Source of the DNA: Coriolopsis trogii
Taxonomy: Eukaryota > Basidiomycota > Agaricomycetes > Polyporales > Polyporaceae
Length of the DNA stretch: 64,000 nt
Direction: 5' to 3'
Assembly: GCA_020543525.1 (NCBI GenBank)
Contig: JAHYIO010000002.1
Coordinates: forward strand, 1 to 64,000
Part shown: one piece after another, positions 12,050-23,962 of the stretch
Position numbering within the stretch: position 1 is the stretch's first letter
Layout: every line of letters starts with the position of its first letter
Program-made: the position numbers and the translations under genes
The notes under the pieces: generated by a model
Told to the model about the DNA's origin: nothing
The model's database searches: none
Seen by the model: only the letters and a program-made list of their open reading frames with translations

Positions 12050-14712
12050 TCAATCCTCGTCGCTCTGCGTCATATACTCGTCGTTGCTCACAACCATCTT
12101 CCGGGTGCTCCTGCTCCTCAACAGCGACGCCGGGCGGTCGTCCTTATTCATTGGGGTCAGCGCCGAGTCGTAGCCGCCTGAAGAGCCGTCAGCGCCAGCG
12201 CCTGAAGTAGAGGGAGCGCCGGGCAAACCGCTGCCAGCGATGACTCTCGCGAATGTCGTGTCGAACACCTTCTCCATCTTCTTGGCGTCGACGTACACCC
12301 ATGAGCCTTCCTGGTTGTAGGTGTGCACGTTGTTGAACATGAGTCGCATGTCCTCCTGGAAGTCGAGCACGCTCTTGTAGTAGTAAGAGCTGATGCATTT
12401 GCGGATCGTCAAGAGCGTGCTGGATGAGCTGGTAGTAATTGGGGTACTCCTGCAGAGGCAGTTAGCGCGTTGAAGACTTCGAGAGATATGCATAGTACGC
12501 ACCCGGTGGTCAGGAAGTTCGCGGAAGAGATCACTGCGCTTCCGGCCAGTCTCGGCTTTGTGCACTTCATTCAGTGCTTTCTTCATCCTCTCCTTGAGCG
12601 GCGGTGGTAGCTCCTGCTTTGTTGTACGATGTTTCTGGAAGGACAGCAGTGAAACGTGCGAGCGTTCATCGAGCAAAGCAAAGCTCACGCTATCACGATC
12701 ATCATCATTGTCATCAATGATGGATGGCGTCATAGAAGTCGACTTTCCACCTCCTGCGCGTTTACGCTTGCCGTTCAAAGGTGTGGCATCAAAGTCAGGC
12801 ATCTTGGCCTTGCCCTTCTTGCTCTTGCGACTACGAGGGGTCTCAAAGTCAGGGGCAGGAGAGCCGACAAATTCAGCATCCCTGATGAGCTTGTTCTGTG
12901 CCCTCTGCTCCTTCTTCTCCAAGGCCCGCGCCGAAAGCTCATGAATGTCTTCACAATCCTCCCAAGCCTGTACGGGGTACATGAACATGTATCCCAAACG
13001 AGCTGCCGGGAAACTCACCATTGCCCACTGGTCATCACTAAGACCGTCGTTGTAGTTCACAACGGTACGGCGACGGTGACCACAACCTTCCAACTCGTCA
13101 AGATCGACCGGCTCCGCGAAAGGCTCGTCATGCCGGTAGCAGTCTGGAAGTTCCTCGAGTTGCATGAGCAGCGGCGGAGGCTTACCCCGGTTCCCAGCAC
13201 GCCGCCAGTTCTCGAGTGCCTCCCGCTCCCGCTGCACGTCGATCTCGTGGAAGATGTCCTGCTCCTCGTCCAAACGTGCGATAATCTCAGTGATTTTGTT
13301 GTCATTCATGTCGCCCGCCTCCTCGTTCTCCTCTTCTTGGTCGGCTTTGAGGATAGAACGCTGTACCGCGGACTTGTCAGCAACGATCATGAATAGTTGG
13401 CAATAGAAGACGTACCAGGAACTCTTCCTGCTCTTCCTGAGTAGACTTGTTGTCGAAACAACCAGCCTAGATGACCTTGTCATCGATGTCAAGCTTGTAC
13501 CGTGCATGAGTGAACATTGCTTCCTCGATGCTCTTCTCCATAATGAACTGCAAGATATGGACGACCTTTGTCTGACCGATACGATGAGCACGATCCTGCG
13601 CTTGCAAGTCGGCGTGAGGATTCTAGTCACTGTCAAAGCTGGTAACAAGGAGTCCGATGTCAGCAATCACAAATGTATGTATACATTAACTACACAACTC
13701 ACATGAATGACTGTGTCAGCAGTCTGCAAATTGAGACCGAGACCACCAGCGCGGGTGGAGAGGATGAAAACCTTGTGCTCCGAATTCGGCGCGTTGAAGA
13801 GCGCAACATGATCTGCACGGTCCTCGGTCTTCATACCACCATCAAGACGTAGGTACTTCCAGCCCATCATCTTCAAGAAGTCCTCCATGATATCCATGAC
13901 CTTCGTCATCTGGAAGAAGATAAGCACCTATCACAATTGGGAGATAGTCAGCACTCAATCCGGAATCAGTACGCGAAACGCAGTTACTCTGTATCCAGTA
14001 GCGAAGAACTTTGGTAGAATTCTGTGAAGCAACTTGATTTTGCCCAAGCTACGGATGAGCTTGTCATCGATCATCGAGCCCGGGTTGATCTTGTCCTCGA
14101 CGCTCTCGAATAAGAAGGGATGCTGGCAGATCTTATGAAGCAGCATGAGCTCGTTGCTCAGACCTTTGACACCTCCAAATTTCCTGCCAATACTCGTCAG
14201 CCATGGTCTACACACATAACACCAGATTAACATGCGACGTCATACCCCTTGGAATCCTTCCCATCAGCGATCATCTTGTACTTCTTCATCTGCTTGTAAA
14301 GCTGCGACTAAAGCGCGCTCATCCGGATCTTGATCACCTTTTCCACCTTGTCGGGCAGCTCCGACTCGACGTCCTTCTTCTGAAGCCTCAGCAAGAATAG
14401 CCAGATCACCTTGTGCAACCGACGAATAATAAGCAGCGCCTCTTCTTCATTCAGCTCAATCTTGTCGCCTGTGCCTGAGTTCGCGATCGGCATATTGAAC
14501 CACTCGTCGAACGACTTTACCGAGTTGAACACCTTCGGGAGCGCAAAGTTGAGCAGCGCCCGGCAAGTTATTCTGCGATGAGGCGGTAGCGGAAGTGGTA
14601 GTACTGCGTGAGCATCTGGGCCAGTTTGCTCTGTGTGTTCGGCATCCGATGGCCCTCATCTGCGGATGAGGCGTGAACATAGTTTCGATAGTCTACCTCA
14701 GGGGGGAACGCA
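12050..14712 (-). pseudogene. STH1/SNF2: SNF2/STH1 remodeller pseudogene, C-terminal half
   Basis: Minus-strand remains of the catalytic ATPase of a SWI/SNF- or RSC-type complex. Reading from 14,668: [15 protein letters not shown] (DEAH-box motif), helicase motifs including ICQHPFLFESVEDK and [19 protein letters not shown], then [18 protein letters not shown] and [18 protein letters not shown]. These are followed by an acidic and basic linker, and a C-terminal bromodomain-like segment (SVLDFQEDMRLMFNNVHTYN) ending at 12,050. Damage is clear: the LTGTPLQNN motif region near 14,570 is mostly deleted, a Gln codon is TAG at 14,308-14,310, and further frameshifts follow. The N-terminal half lies at 20,447-22,754, separated by a CACTA transposon. 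Confidence 0.9.
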
Positions 14713-14715
14713 CCT
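14713..14715. other. Target-site duplication, left copy (CCT)
   Basis: CCT precedes the left transposon end and recurs at 20,444-20,446. Removing the element and one CCT restores, on the minus strand, a normal intron (GTGCGT...CGCAG) and the reading MIIDEGH of the SNF2 ATPase. Confidence 0.85.
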
Positions 14716-15054
14716 CACCGTGGCGCTCGTAACTGGTGATTTCCCCCTGTGGTGATCCGGCTTGTAACTTTCGATAATCACCGGAAACCTGTGAATATAG
14801 AAGGTTAGCATGTCTGTCCAAACCGTGAAAAATCAACAGCGAAATGAGACAACTTTCAGGCGTATTGAAATTCGCTGATAATATGGAATACACGGGGTTG
14901 CACCCCGTTTCTCGAGGCATGATGGGGATGGCACACCCTAGCTACGCTTGTACGGTGGCATAAACAGCATGTTTGATTACATACAACGGCATACAGCATA
15001 CGTTGGCATAGATGGTATATATACATGACATTGTGATATAGCGGGGATCGGTCT

Positions 15055-16526
15055 TCAAACCGGGAGCACAGTCGCAACACGGGGACGCTTTGTAGGAGAA
15101 GGATTGACAACCGCGACGTCCTCCTCTCCGTCATCCTCGTCCTCCTCGTCCCTCTGAGCACGACCACGTACCTTCCTGGTAATCTCACGTAATTCTTCTG
15201 CGTACTCAAGCTCCTCGTCATCCGTCCTCGTCGTCACCTCCTCTCCATCGAAATCCAGATCTTCAGCTTGCTCTTGTTGACTATCGGAATCCCGGCTGGA
15301 GGCACGTTGGTGTGTGCGGGACGGACGTAGAGCAGATGCTGCCTTGACGCGACCGAGAGGTGCATGGCCAGGAGTGGTTGCACGCCTGCGGACACGAGCT
15401 GATCCATCTCCTCCTGAGCCATGATGTGAGTCTTCGCCCTTGGATTTGCGACGGTTCGCAAGGAATTGGATGATGATCTGCGCAGTGGCCCAGTCGTTCT
15501 CGAACCGTTTAAGGTGAGGTTGCTTCTGGCGCGCCTGTCTCGAACGAGCCGCTCGGGTGAGTGAAGTTGCTATCTATAGACGACAGGTTACTCACGAGTT
15601 CGTATACAGCGCCGAGTTGCACTGGATCTTGCCTCCGAATCCCCTCGTCCTTGTTGATCTTCGACTTAACGATCAACTCTCGGACAGTCTGCTGTATAAA
15701 CGGGTAAGCATATGTGCAATACGCTACACTGTTCATCGACTTACAAGGATCTCGTTGTACTTCTTCTTGTTATCCTTCAGCTCCATGGCGGCTTGCAGGT
15801 GGAAGTCTTTGCCGAGTGTGCCAGCAGGTCTCGGAATCAGGGCTCGTTTGGCTGGAGCAACAACGGAGGGATCGTTCTGCAGCTTCAATAGTTCCTCCTG
15901 CGCTTTTTTGAGAGCCGCTTCCTGCTGCGCAAGTTGCGCTTACGAAGAGGTGAGTGAGAATTACTTAGGTGTGTGTACACACGGTACCTTTCAGAGCTGT
16001 TAGCTCGTCTTGCACTTCCTGCGCGACCGGCTCAGGTTCAGAACGTGCATGTCTAGTACCCCATTCTGGGTTCTCATTCACGTTCTCGAGGTGGGCATCA
16101 CCAGTGCCAGCAGCTTGCCCGGTCACTTGAGGAGGGGTTCCCTTGCCTCCAGGCTTGCCGACACGGGGCTCACCATGTGAATGATTGGTCTTGTCATTTC
16201 CCAGGGTGCTCGGAGCATGCCCTTGAACCTTGCGAGGCTTCGGGAGGCCCTTATTGGCTGTGGATGTGAGCGGCTCTGCCACGACATCCTGAGAAGGCAG
16301 CGGCAAGATACAATCCAGATCATCCGTACTGCACTCGTGTTCCATTACTTCCATGACTGCGTACCTTTGGGTCGTCATTCACCTTTCCTCTAGTTTTCCT
16401 CGCCTTTTTCTGACCCTGTCCATCCGTAGGTATACTTGTCTCCTTTGCAGCGGTAGTTGCCTTCTTGGTAGGAAGTTTACCGCCTTTGGGACCTGTCTGT
16501 CTGTTTTCCTGGTTGGTACGAGCCAT
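15055..16526 (-). CDS. CACTA accessory protein with a histone H3-tail-like N-terminus
   Basis: The gene runs from ATG at 16,526 (minus) to the stop at 15,055 in about five exons. The protein begins MARTNQENRQTGPKGGKL, close to the start of histone H3 (ART-Q, then a Lys/Gly/Thr-rich tail), and stays basic for about 50 residues. A Pro/Gly-rich linker and an acidic segment follow, then a coiled coil (AQLAQQEAALKKAQEELLKL), a conserved-looking block (KDFHLQAAMELKDNKKKYNE; RRQDPVQLGAVYEL; HLKRFENDWATAQIIIQFL), and an acidic/basic tail with TKRPRVATVLPV. I recall similar RFE-DWAT proteins in Agaricomycete transposons but know no function. It shares a promoter region with the transposase. Chromatin recruitment by the tail is inference. 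Confidence 0.65.
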
Positions 16527-16850
16527 GGAAAAGAGAGCACGTCGAGGATACGATATAGAGGAGGTTGTTGAGCGAGGTGAGGACTTAGCAACGGGCGACG
16601 AGCCTGAGGATGGGCATAGTGGCGTCCATGGTTTCCCACGGATCTGCCTCCTATTCGCAACTTGTACACCGTGCACGCTTTATCATCGATACTCTCTATA
16701 TATTCTTTGCTATCCACCCTGAGACATACACACATCTTGGGCCTGAGAACGTGACTGTCCACTCATACACTACCCCACAAAGCAAGAACACTCCATGGTC
16801 CGCCGTGAAGTTGAGAAGTTACTCCCGAAAGGTGCGAAGGTCGACTTTGC
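16527..16850. promoter_or_regulatory. Divergent promoter region of the CACTA element
   Basis: About 300 bp between the outward-reading accessory gene and the transposase gene. TATA-like sequence (CTCTATATATTC near 16,693) lies within it. Boundaries are approximate because the first transposase exon is uncertain. Confidence 0.4.
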
Positions 16851-19800
16851 ATTTCCCGCATGGCGTCTGAATCTGTGGATGCATTACAGTCCTACGGAAG
16901 GACAAGAAGATATCAGCTGGTGGTACAAGCAAAAAGGAGACATGCCCTTGCTGCAATAAGGTCTGCTCGAGGGCGACTATCGACCGGCACCGAAAGAAGT
17001 TAGTGGCACCCCATCTGCGAGCTACGCAAGCGTTCAAAGGGGCTGTTGAACGTATACGAAAACGTCGGCAGACACATCCAAGTGACGGGGAGGGATCTGT
17101 GGCAATAGCTGAAGCGGAAGAGCTGTTAACAGGTATGGGAGATGTCAGATTAGGTGCAGGCGCAGGCGAAGAGATTACGGACATTCCCATGGATGACAAC
17201 CCTCCGACGTTGGCTGGACCGTCGAACTGGCATATGGATGACAGCTTCCGAACAGAAGGGAGCCAGGACGGGGAGTCGAGTGTCCACGAGGCAAGCCCAG
17301 GACCTGAAGCTTTCTTGTTCTCGAGAAGGCAACCAGTACCTCAGGCAACGGTTGAAGACTATGAAAGCGACAAGGATGAGGAAGAGGACATTGACGATGA
17401 AGACATGGAAGATGTGGAGAATAGCGGTTGGAGTGACGATGAAGAGGATCCCGACTTGGATGACCCTTTCGCGGGTTTGGCTGCACTTGACCGCTTGTAC
17501 GAGCAATTCATGGGTGAGGTAGCCAGTATCGGTGTGTACCTGTACCTTTGCCCAATGCTTTGAACAAGAACTCATTGTCATTCAAAACAAGAGGATCGCC
17601 TACGTGAAGAGGATAAAGTCTTTCTACGTGCGTTCGCCTACAAGCTCCGACACCGGCTCACCAACGACGCTTTTGCCGACATCCCAAATGGCTTTCCTGT
17701 CGGAGACCTCCCCAGCCTTGCAAAGATCCGTTCACGGCTGGCGTTCTTGTCCGGAATCAGCCCCGAGTTCTATGACTGTTGCGTAGAGTCATGCATGGCC
17801 TACACCGGCCCACTGGCCGAGCTCGAGGCATGTTCGTATTGCAAGACAACTCGCTACGATCAGTACGGCAATGCACGGCAACAATTCACATACATACCTC
17901 TGACACCACGACTACTCGCCCACCGTCAACACCATGCAACGGCTAAGAAGATGGAATATCGAGGGAAATTCCAGCGCGACCCAGCTGGGGGTGTGCACGA
18001 TGTCTTCGATGGCGAGCACTATGCAGGTCTCAAGAACAAGCCGGTCGTGCTTGATGGACATCACCTCGGGCATCGGTATTTCGACGACGAACGCGATGTT
18101 GCCCTCGGCTTGTCGACAGATGGCTTTGCCCCTTTCCGGCGGCGCAAGAAATCTGCCTGGCCCATTATCGCATACAACTACAATCTACCACCCGAGATCC
18201 GCTTCCACAGAGAGTATATACTCCCGCTCGGTGTAGTTCCCGGGCCAAAAAAGCCCAAAGACTTCGACTCGTTTCTCTGGCCAGCCGTTCAGGAGCTCAC
18301 AAAGCTGGCAATAGGTGTAAAAGCCTTTGACCCACTTACCTCGAAGACGTTCCTACAACGGGCCTATCTCATCATTGTATCTGGCGACATTCCAGCGGTG
18401 TCTATGGTTATGCAAATGAAGGGGCACAACGGCATCGTGCCGTGTCGCATGTGCACCATCCGAGGACTTCGACCACCAGGAATCAAAGCGACCACTCACT
18501 ATGTCCCTCTCGAGCGCGCCCGACATCCTGCTGTACGTGCTGATCCAGATGCTGTCACGTCATACGACCCAGCCATGTTGCCTTTGCGTACACATGAGGA
18601 GATTGTTGCCCAGGGAAAAGAGGTGATGGAGGCAGAGACGGAAGCAGCAGCAGAGCGTCTCGCAAAGGAGTACGGCGTCAAGGGTTTGCCCCTTCTCACC
18701 TTCGTACCCTCGTTATCGTTCCCCGACTCCTTCCCCTATGACTTCATGCACTTGATCTGGGAGAATCTCGTTCCAAATCTTGTTCGTCTCTGGACCGGAA
18801 CATTCAAAGGGCTTGACGAAGGGACGCACTCCTACCAACTCAACCCGACTGTCTGGGAGGCTATTGGTGAAGCAACGGCTCGCACTGGCGACACTCTCCC
18901 TGCAATCTTTGGACCTCGTCTGCCAGACATTGCCAAGAACCATGGGAGTGTTGGAACTGCAGATGCGTGGTCTGTGTGGACGCTGTATGTTTCTCCGGTT
19001 CTTCTTCGCTCGCGGTTCCGGCATCAGCGGTACTACAACCACTTTGTTGACCTCGTTGAGCTGCTGCAACTCTGCCTCCAATACGATATAACCAAGGACG
19101 ACATCGAGACAATCCGGAAGGGTTTCATTGACTGGGTGACGATGTATGAGAGGTGCGTCCTTGCTACTTATCTATCTGACGCATGAGTTGACTCGGAGCT
19201 ATATTGACCTACCGCGCACCAGATATTACTACCAATACGATCCCGCAAGGCTCAGTGCATGCCCCGTCACCGTTCACGCGCTCCTTCACATTGCCGACAG
19301 CATTGTCAAGACAGGTCCAGTGTGGGCATCCTGGGCATTCCCGATGGAGAGATTTTGCGGGTGGTTGGGTGCACATATTGGAAGTCGTAGGTTTCCATGG
19401 GCGAACATCAATCGTCGTCTACTTGATACTGTCCGGCTATCACAAGTTCAGCTGCGCTACAACATGCCCGAACTCTCGATACGGCCACGTCCTCGGCCAG
19501 AAGATCCATCGATGCCCTCACGACTCGAAGAGCGCTTCCCAGGATGTGAGTAATAGCCAAGTCGTGTTCATTGATGACTATGAAGTTCCACCAAGCCCAG
19601 ATTCTGATCAAATCACTCACAGACCCTTCCTGTGTGCTCTCACGCCCATGTCGCCCGACCACTCTTGAGAGAGGCATCCGTGACAAAGTCATCGGGTGCC
19701 TGGTCACCCGATTCGACAAGCGGCCAGCAGTGGTGCGCTCCGTACTGCCCTCGTCCATTGAGCAATGGGCAAAGCTTCGGATTGTGCCTGAAGGCGATAC

Positions 19801-20285
19801 AATTCATGCGGCATCAATGGTCAAGCACTCTGGAGACTGCCGTGACCAGACGTATGTGCGAGTACGTCGCTCATACTAATGCAAGAAGTCGCTGCTAACG
19901 CATTTGATTCCTACCTCAGTACGAGACATTCGTTGACATCCACAGTGGGCGGAGGAACCGTCCACCGGAGTATGAGCTCCAGACTTTTTACGGTCGGCTT
20001 GAACATATCTTCGTTATTCATCTTGACACTCCGCAGACACTCGCGTCACTCGAACTTGAGGAGCCGACGAGGCTTGTCTTAGCAGCTGTGCGGACATGTG
20101 CAATCAGCAACAGCAACAGACGTCTAGACATCCACTATTACTCACAGTACGGTCACCTCTCGGTACTCGACATCCAATGCATCCAGTGTGGGGTTGGACG
20201 GGTGCCTGATTCTACGGGAGGAGGGTGGGGAATTGTAGATAGGAGTGGGGCTCTCGCGCGCGCGCTTGCTGTAGACGACTTGTAA
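16850..20285 (+). CDS. Tnp2-family (CACTA) transposase
   Basis: The first clear exon contains a Cys/His cluster CPCCNKVCSRATIDRHRK near 16,940-17,000, likely DNA-binding. Then come an acidic region (DESDKDEEEDIDDEDME type) to about 17,530, an intron, and the catalytic region: DPFAGLAALDRLYEQF before the intron, AYKLRHRLTNDAFADIP after it, a CxxC pair (EACSYCKTTRYDQ), PLGVVPGPKKPKDFDSFLWP, SGDIPAVSMVMQMKGHNG and CRMCTIRG. After introns near 19,150 and 19,540 follow YYYQYDPARLSACPVTVHAL, the FPMERFCGWL segment, DKVIGCLVTRFDK, and a C-terminus ending RSGALARALAVDDL at 20,285. This is the full order expected of basidiomycete Tnp2 transposases, and I saw no internal stop in the exons. The exact start codon was not resolved. 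Confidence 0.8.
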
Positions 20286-20446
20286 CGCAACATACAGGAC
20301 CCGAGTCTCTGAATCATTGGTTATACCGCGGAATCAGAATCACCGGAGGATCACTAGTTCGTATAAATCAGAAGGCCGGACCAGTGAACGCGCAATATCC
20401 TGGGTGCAACCGGCATATCTCAAGGGTATTTGGCGCCATAGTGCCT

Positions 20447-22754
20447 ATGATCATGTAGATCCACTTGACCCTGCTCAAGTGGTTCCGGTCCTTGATGATG
20501 TACTCGTACGTCGTCAGCACGACCTGGGAGTTGCCCATGCGCAGGGCCGTCTGCAGCACTTTACGCTGCGTCGGGTTGCCCTTGTACGCAATTGTCTTCA
20601 CGCTTGGGGCCCACTTCGCAAACTCACCCGACCAACAATGACGAGATACGGTCCATGTTGCTTCTTCGACTTGATGAGGAACGTGATGAGCGAGATGGTG
20701 TGGATAGTCTTCCCGAGACCTTCAGACGCTCCTTCGCAAGACATTCGGCCCACTTCTGCTCCTCCTTCTCCGTATGCGTGTGGAAGGATAGGACAGCTTG
20801 CCCAGACGTGTGATCCGTTCCTGCGCGGTCTGACCGACGGCGATGACTTCCCTGCTGTGCGCACAAATGACGCCGAGTTGCTCAATGTGCTTCTGCTTTG
20901 CCCGTCGCTCGCGGTCTGCCCGCTGTTTGCACTCAGCAGCCTCGGTGGCGCGAATATCCCGCAGTTGCACCTTCCATGTTCTCTGCAAGTCTGTCCGGTT
21001 AAGCGGCAGCAGTGACCCATGCATTAACCGCTCGGCAACCGATGCACGAAGGGCCCGCTGCTTGTCGATGACGCGCAGCGCCTTGAGCTCAATGAGAGCC
21101 CGGAGCTTGCCGTGCGTGTTCGCGGGAGGCAGGACGAGCTGCTCGAGAGACTGTGGCTCATTCACGTTGTCCTTGTCCTTGTGCGGCTCGTCCAGAGGGT
21201 GCTCAAGCCTGCCATCACCCATCACCGCAGGCATCGACTCGAGCTTGCGCATCCGGTGCTCGATCCGAGCATCGATGAATGCATTGCGCTCTTCGAGCAC
21301 TTGATGAGGGTCGATGAATGCATTGCGCTCTTCGAGCACTTGATGAGGGTCGAGTCCGGTGGGCATGATGGATGGAATGATGAGACGCTGCATGCGTGTC
21401 GCCCACATTGCTGGGCTCACCTTCGGATCGCGCTTGAGGTGTGAGAAGGGGTGGAGGTACACGTTGTAAGGGTAGATGCCCGAGTCGACATTGTCTTCAA
21501 GGAAGGGACCCTTGGGCATCTTGTCCGCATCGACGGCCATGTCTACCACCTTTTCCTCCTTCACTACTTCTGGTGGCGCCACCACCTCGGGAGCTGGGTG
21601 CTCAGCCCCATTGACGGGTGTCCCATTTGCGCTCTTGTGAATCTTCACAGCACTGTTGACAATTCGCGCATTGAGGTCGGAACCATAGAGCAGTGTCTAT
21701 GCTTGATTCGGGACGCGGATCGCTTGCTGTAGAGGTTCTGGGACGGGCAGGCCACGAGAGATGAGCTTGAAGGCGTGAATTTGGGCACGGAGGGTGCTGA
21801 TTTGGTCGCTGGTGAACGACACTGGGGTGCTCGACGCCGTGGGATATGGCTGATTCGGAACAGGACCTAAAGTCAGTGAGGTGCCGTTGGTGGTGGGTAC
21901 ACCATTCGCTAAGGGTGCCAGGGAAGCCTGCTTGGTGTGCATGATCTCCTTGTTCCACCCCTATGTGTAACAAGTAGTCTGTCAGCAACATTGCTAAGCA
22001 TATGATATATCATGGGAGGCACGATTAGTGTGAGTGGCATATACGAGAATAGAGAAGTAGGAGTCACTTCTAAACGGGTTCTGACTAGAATAGTGAAAGT
22101 GTAACTGGGGATGCAGACTAGAATTGGACCCGATACCTCCCACTTCCACTGCGCATCCCATTCCACTCGTCCACAGCACCACCCGTTGACTCACTACTGA
22201 TAGCTTCGTATCCGGAGTCGACTCTCATGGAGGGACGATTCTATTTCGGTTGGCAGACATGGCTATTACGATCATTGGTGGTGTTATCTGGGCGGGGCAT
22301 GGCACAACAGGTCTGTCACGTATGCGCATAATACACTCCATGCGACGGATGGAACAGATGGCGAATGGGAGTGCGACTCGCACATTGAAGATGTTGAGAG
22401 GGGATGTGGGGAGAAAGGCCGGAGGATAGAAGGAATGAGACTCACTTTGTCGCCGCTGGAACTCCTGGATAACCCTGATGATTTTTGCGAGCTCTTCGTT
22501 GTTTTGTGGTGTGGCGCCATTTGTGCAAAGGTAGTTGGCACGTTGCGTTGTGCGCAAGGGTGGCTGAGATGAGCGATGAAGTCAAAGAGGGATAACTCGT
22601 GCTGGAACGAGGACAGTTCACATACCTGGAGAAGCTGCTGCATGCGCTTGCCAACACTGGCATTGCTGACGTTGGGCGGGTGCTGGGCAGGGAGGTTGGA
22701 AAACTGAGGCTGAGGAATGGACTGAGGATTGGGGGCAATGTTTGGGGCGGCCAT
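20447..22754 (-). pseudogene. STH1/SNF2: SNF2/STH1 remodeller pseudogene, N-terminal half
   Basis: From ATG at 22,754 (MAAPNIAPNPQSIPQPQFSN) the minus strand carries a QLQ-like motif (SDQISTLRAQIHAFKLISRG), a DPHQVLEERNAFID region, and an HSA-type basic helix (RTWKVQLRDIRATEAAECKQ). The ATPase start GLGKTIHTISLITFLIKSKK and TIAYKGNPTQRKVLQ follow, ending at WIYMII where the CACTA element is inserted. The stretch between the HSA region and Walker A (normally well over 100 aa) is deleted: LAKERLKV runs straight into GLGKT. About 22 bp are missing after YLVIV, shifting the frame. A 39-bp in-frame tandem duplication is also present. The gene is dead regardless of the transposon. Confidence 0.88.
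21272..21349. repeat. 39-bp tandem duplication in the SNF2 pseudogene
   Basis: Two identical 39-bp units (21,272-21,310 and 21,311-21,349) add 13 codons in frame on the minus strand, repeating the DPHQVLEERNAFI block. Identity of the copies suggests the duplication is young. Confidence 0.9.
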
Positions 22755-23962
22755 TCCAGGGTCGATGGCGGCGACGCGCGAGCATCTTCAGTAGGGCGGA
22801 TGCATCCAGCCACGGAGGAGTCCGTCAGGATGGATGCATCTGAATGCATGCATGTTCTACTACAGATAGTCCGTCACAAGTTCAATTAGATACGCAGAGT
22901 AGTAGTCCTTATGTGCGTGAGCTACTAGTTAATTAGAGATGCGGTATCGAGCGCGGAGAAGCGATGGGCCCAGGACAGGAAGGATAGACACAGAGGTACA
23001 AGGTTGATCCTGCTCACCGTCAGATCCTCGTGGTCCAACTCCATCTTCCTTGCGACATTATTATATAAGAGATGCAGTATGAGAAGGTGAAGTACAGAGA
23101 AGGAGAGACAAGGATGAGGATGAGGAGGATGATACTCCTCACCATCCTGACCCTTGATGTTCATGCTGCCTCATGCCTCACTGCAACCAGATACAAGGGT
23201 GAGGAACAGATGGAGGGAAAAGCAATAGAAGGAGGCACAACAGAGAGAGACAAAAGAGACGTGGACGTATATTCCTCTCACACCTCATCACCGTCCTCAT
23301 GCTCCTGCTTGTCCTCTTTGCTACTCTCGACGTCCACTTCACTACCCTCCTTGCCAACCACATTGCACATCATGTCCTTGCCCGAGCCCGCCTTGCTGTC
23401 CTGCGCCATTGCGGCCCCCGTGTTCGTCGTCATAGTCGCGTTCGCCCATATTATCCCAAAGGCGTTGTTACAAGAGGCAGAACAAGAATAATGGAGCGGT
23501 AGAGAAGAGAGCGCAAGAAGGCAAGGAAAAGAAACCCAGCGAACAAGACAGAGAGACAGAGAGACAAGCGCGACAGAAAGCAAGAGGGCAAGAGAGAACC
23601 GGCGAGAGTCAGGGAGTAAGCGGAAGGTGGGAGGCGCCCAGGTGATCGCTATACAGGTCACGTGCGAGTCCGTCGCGCGTGCGGACCGGCATCCGACAGC
23701 GGATGCATCCAGGCGGACGGACGCCACCGTCTAGGATGCATCCATCCTACTACATATCTACGACGCGCAGATCTCGTGAGTGAACTGCAGTTGATCTAAC
23801 CTCCCCGTCGTCTCGACTGAAGCCCAACACTGCCATCCACTGACTCAGCACGTTGAACCTCCGCTTCCAGTTTTGAGTCATGTGGCCCAGACGCATCGCG
23901 AGTCGGTGGCGGCTCCGCGCGACTCACCACACCTTCAGTCCGTGACCACCACTACCGCAACA
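22755..23962. other. Intergenic between SNF2 and Ku80 remnants
   Basis: The divergent spacer holds purine-rich sequence (GAGAGACA runs near 23,520-23,600). The segment GGATGCATCC occurs near 22,786 and again at 23,705 and 23,738, a short palindromic repeat. Open frames here lie in low-complexity sequence and are not convincing. Confidence 0.45.

Larger units (their letters stand above)
14716..20443 (+). mobile_element. Complete CACTA (EnSpm-like) transposon inside the SNF2 pseudogene
   Basis: The element starts CACCGTGGCGCT and ends with the reverse complement of CACTATGGCGCC, so the termini are imperfect inverted repeats of the CACTA type. It is flanked by a 3-bp CCT duplication, the length typical of CACTA elements. 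It is 5,728 bp and carries two divergent genes: a Tnp2-family transposase on plus and a histone-tail-like gene on minus. The host gene can be re-joined exactly across it, which fixes both boundaries. Both genes have largely open exons, so the insertion may be recent, although the host gene also carries independent deletions. Confidence 0.85.

Noticed and set aside
14860..15060. Possible left end of the CACTA element further in, near the accessory gene
   Set aside because: The exact restoration of the SNF2 intron and reading frame places the ends at 14,716 and 20,443.
16320..16526. A real histone H3 gene
   Set aside because: Only the first few residues and general basic character match; the histone fold is absent and a coiled-coil, transposon-type protein follows.
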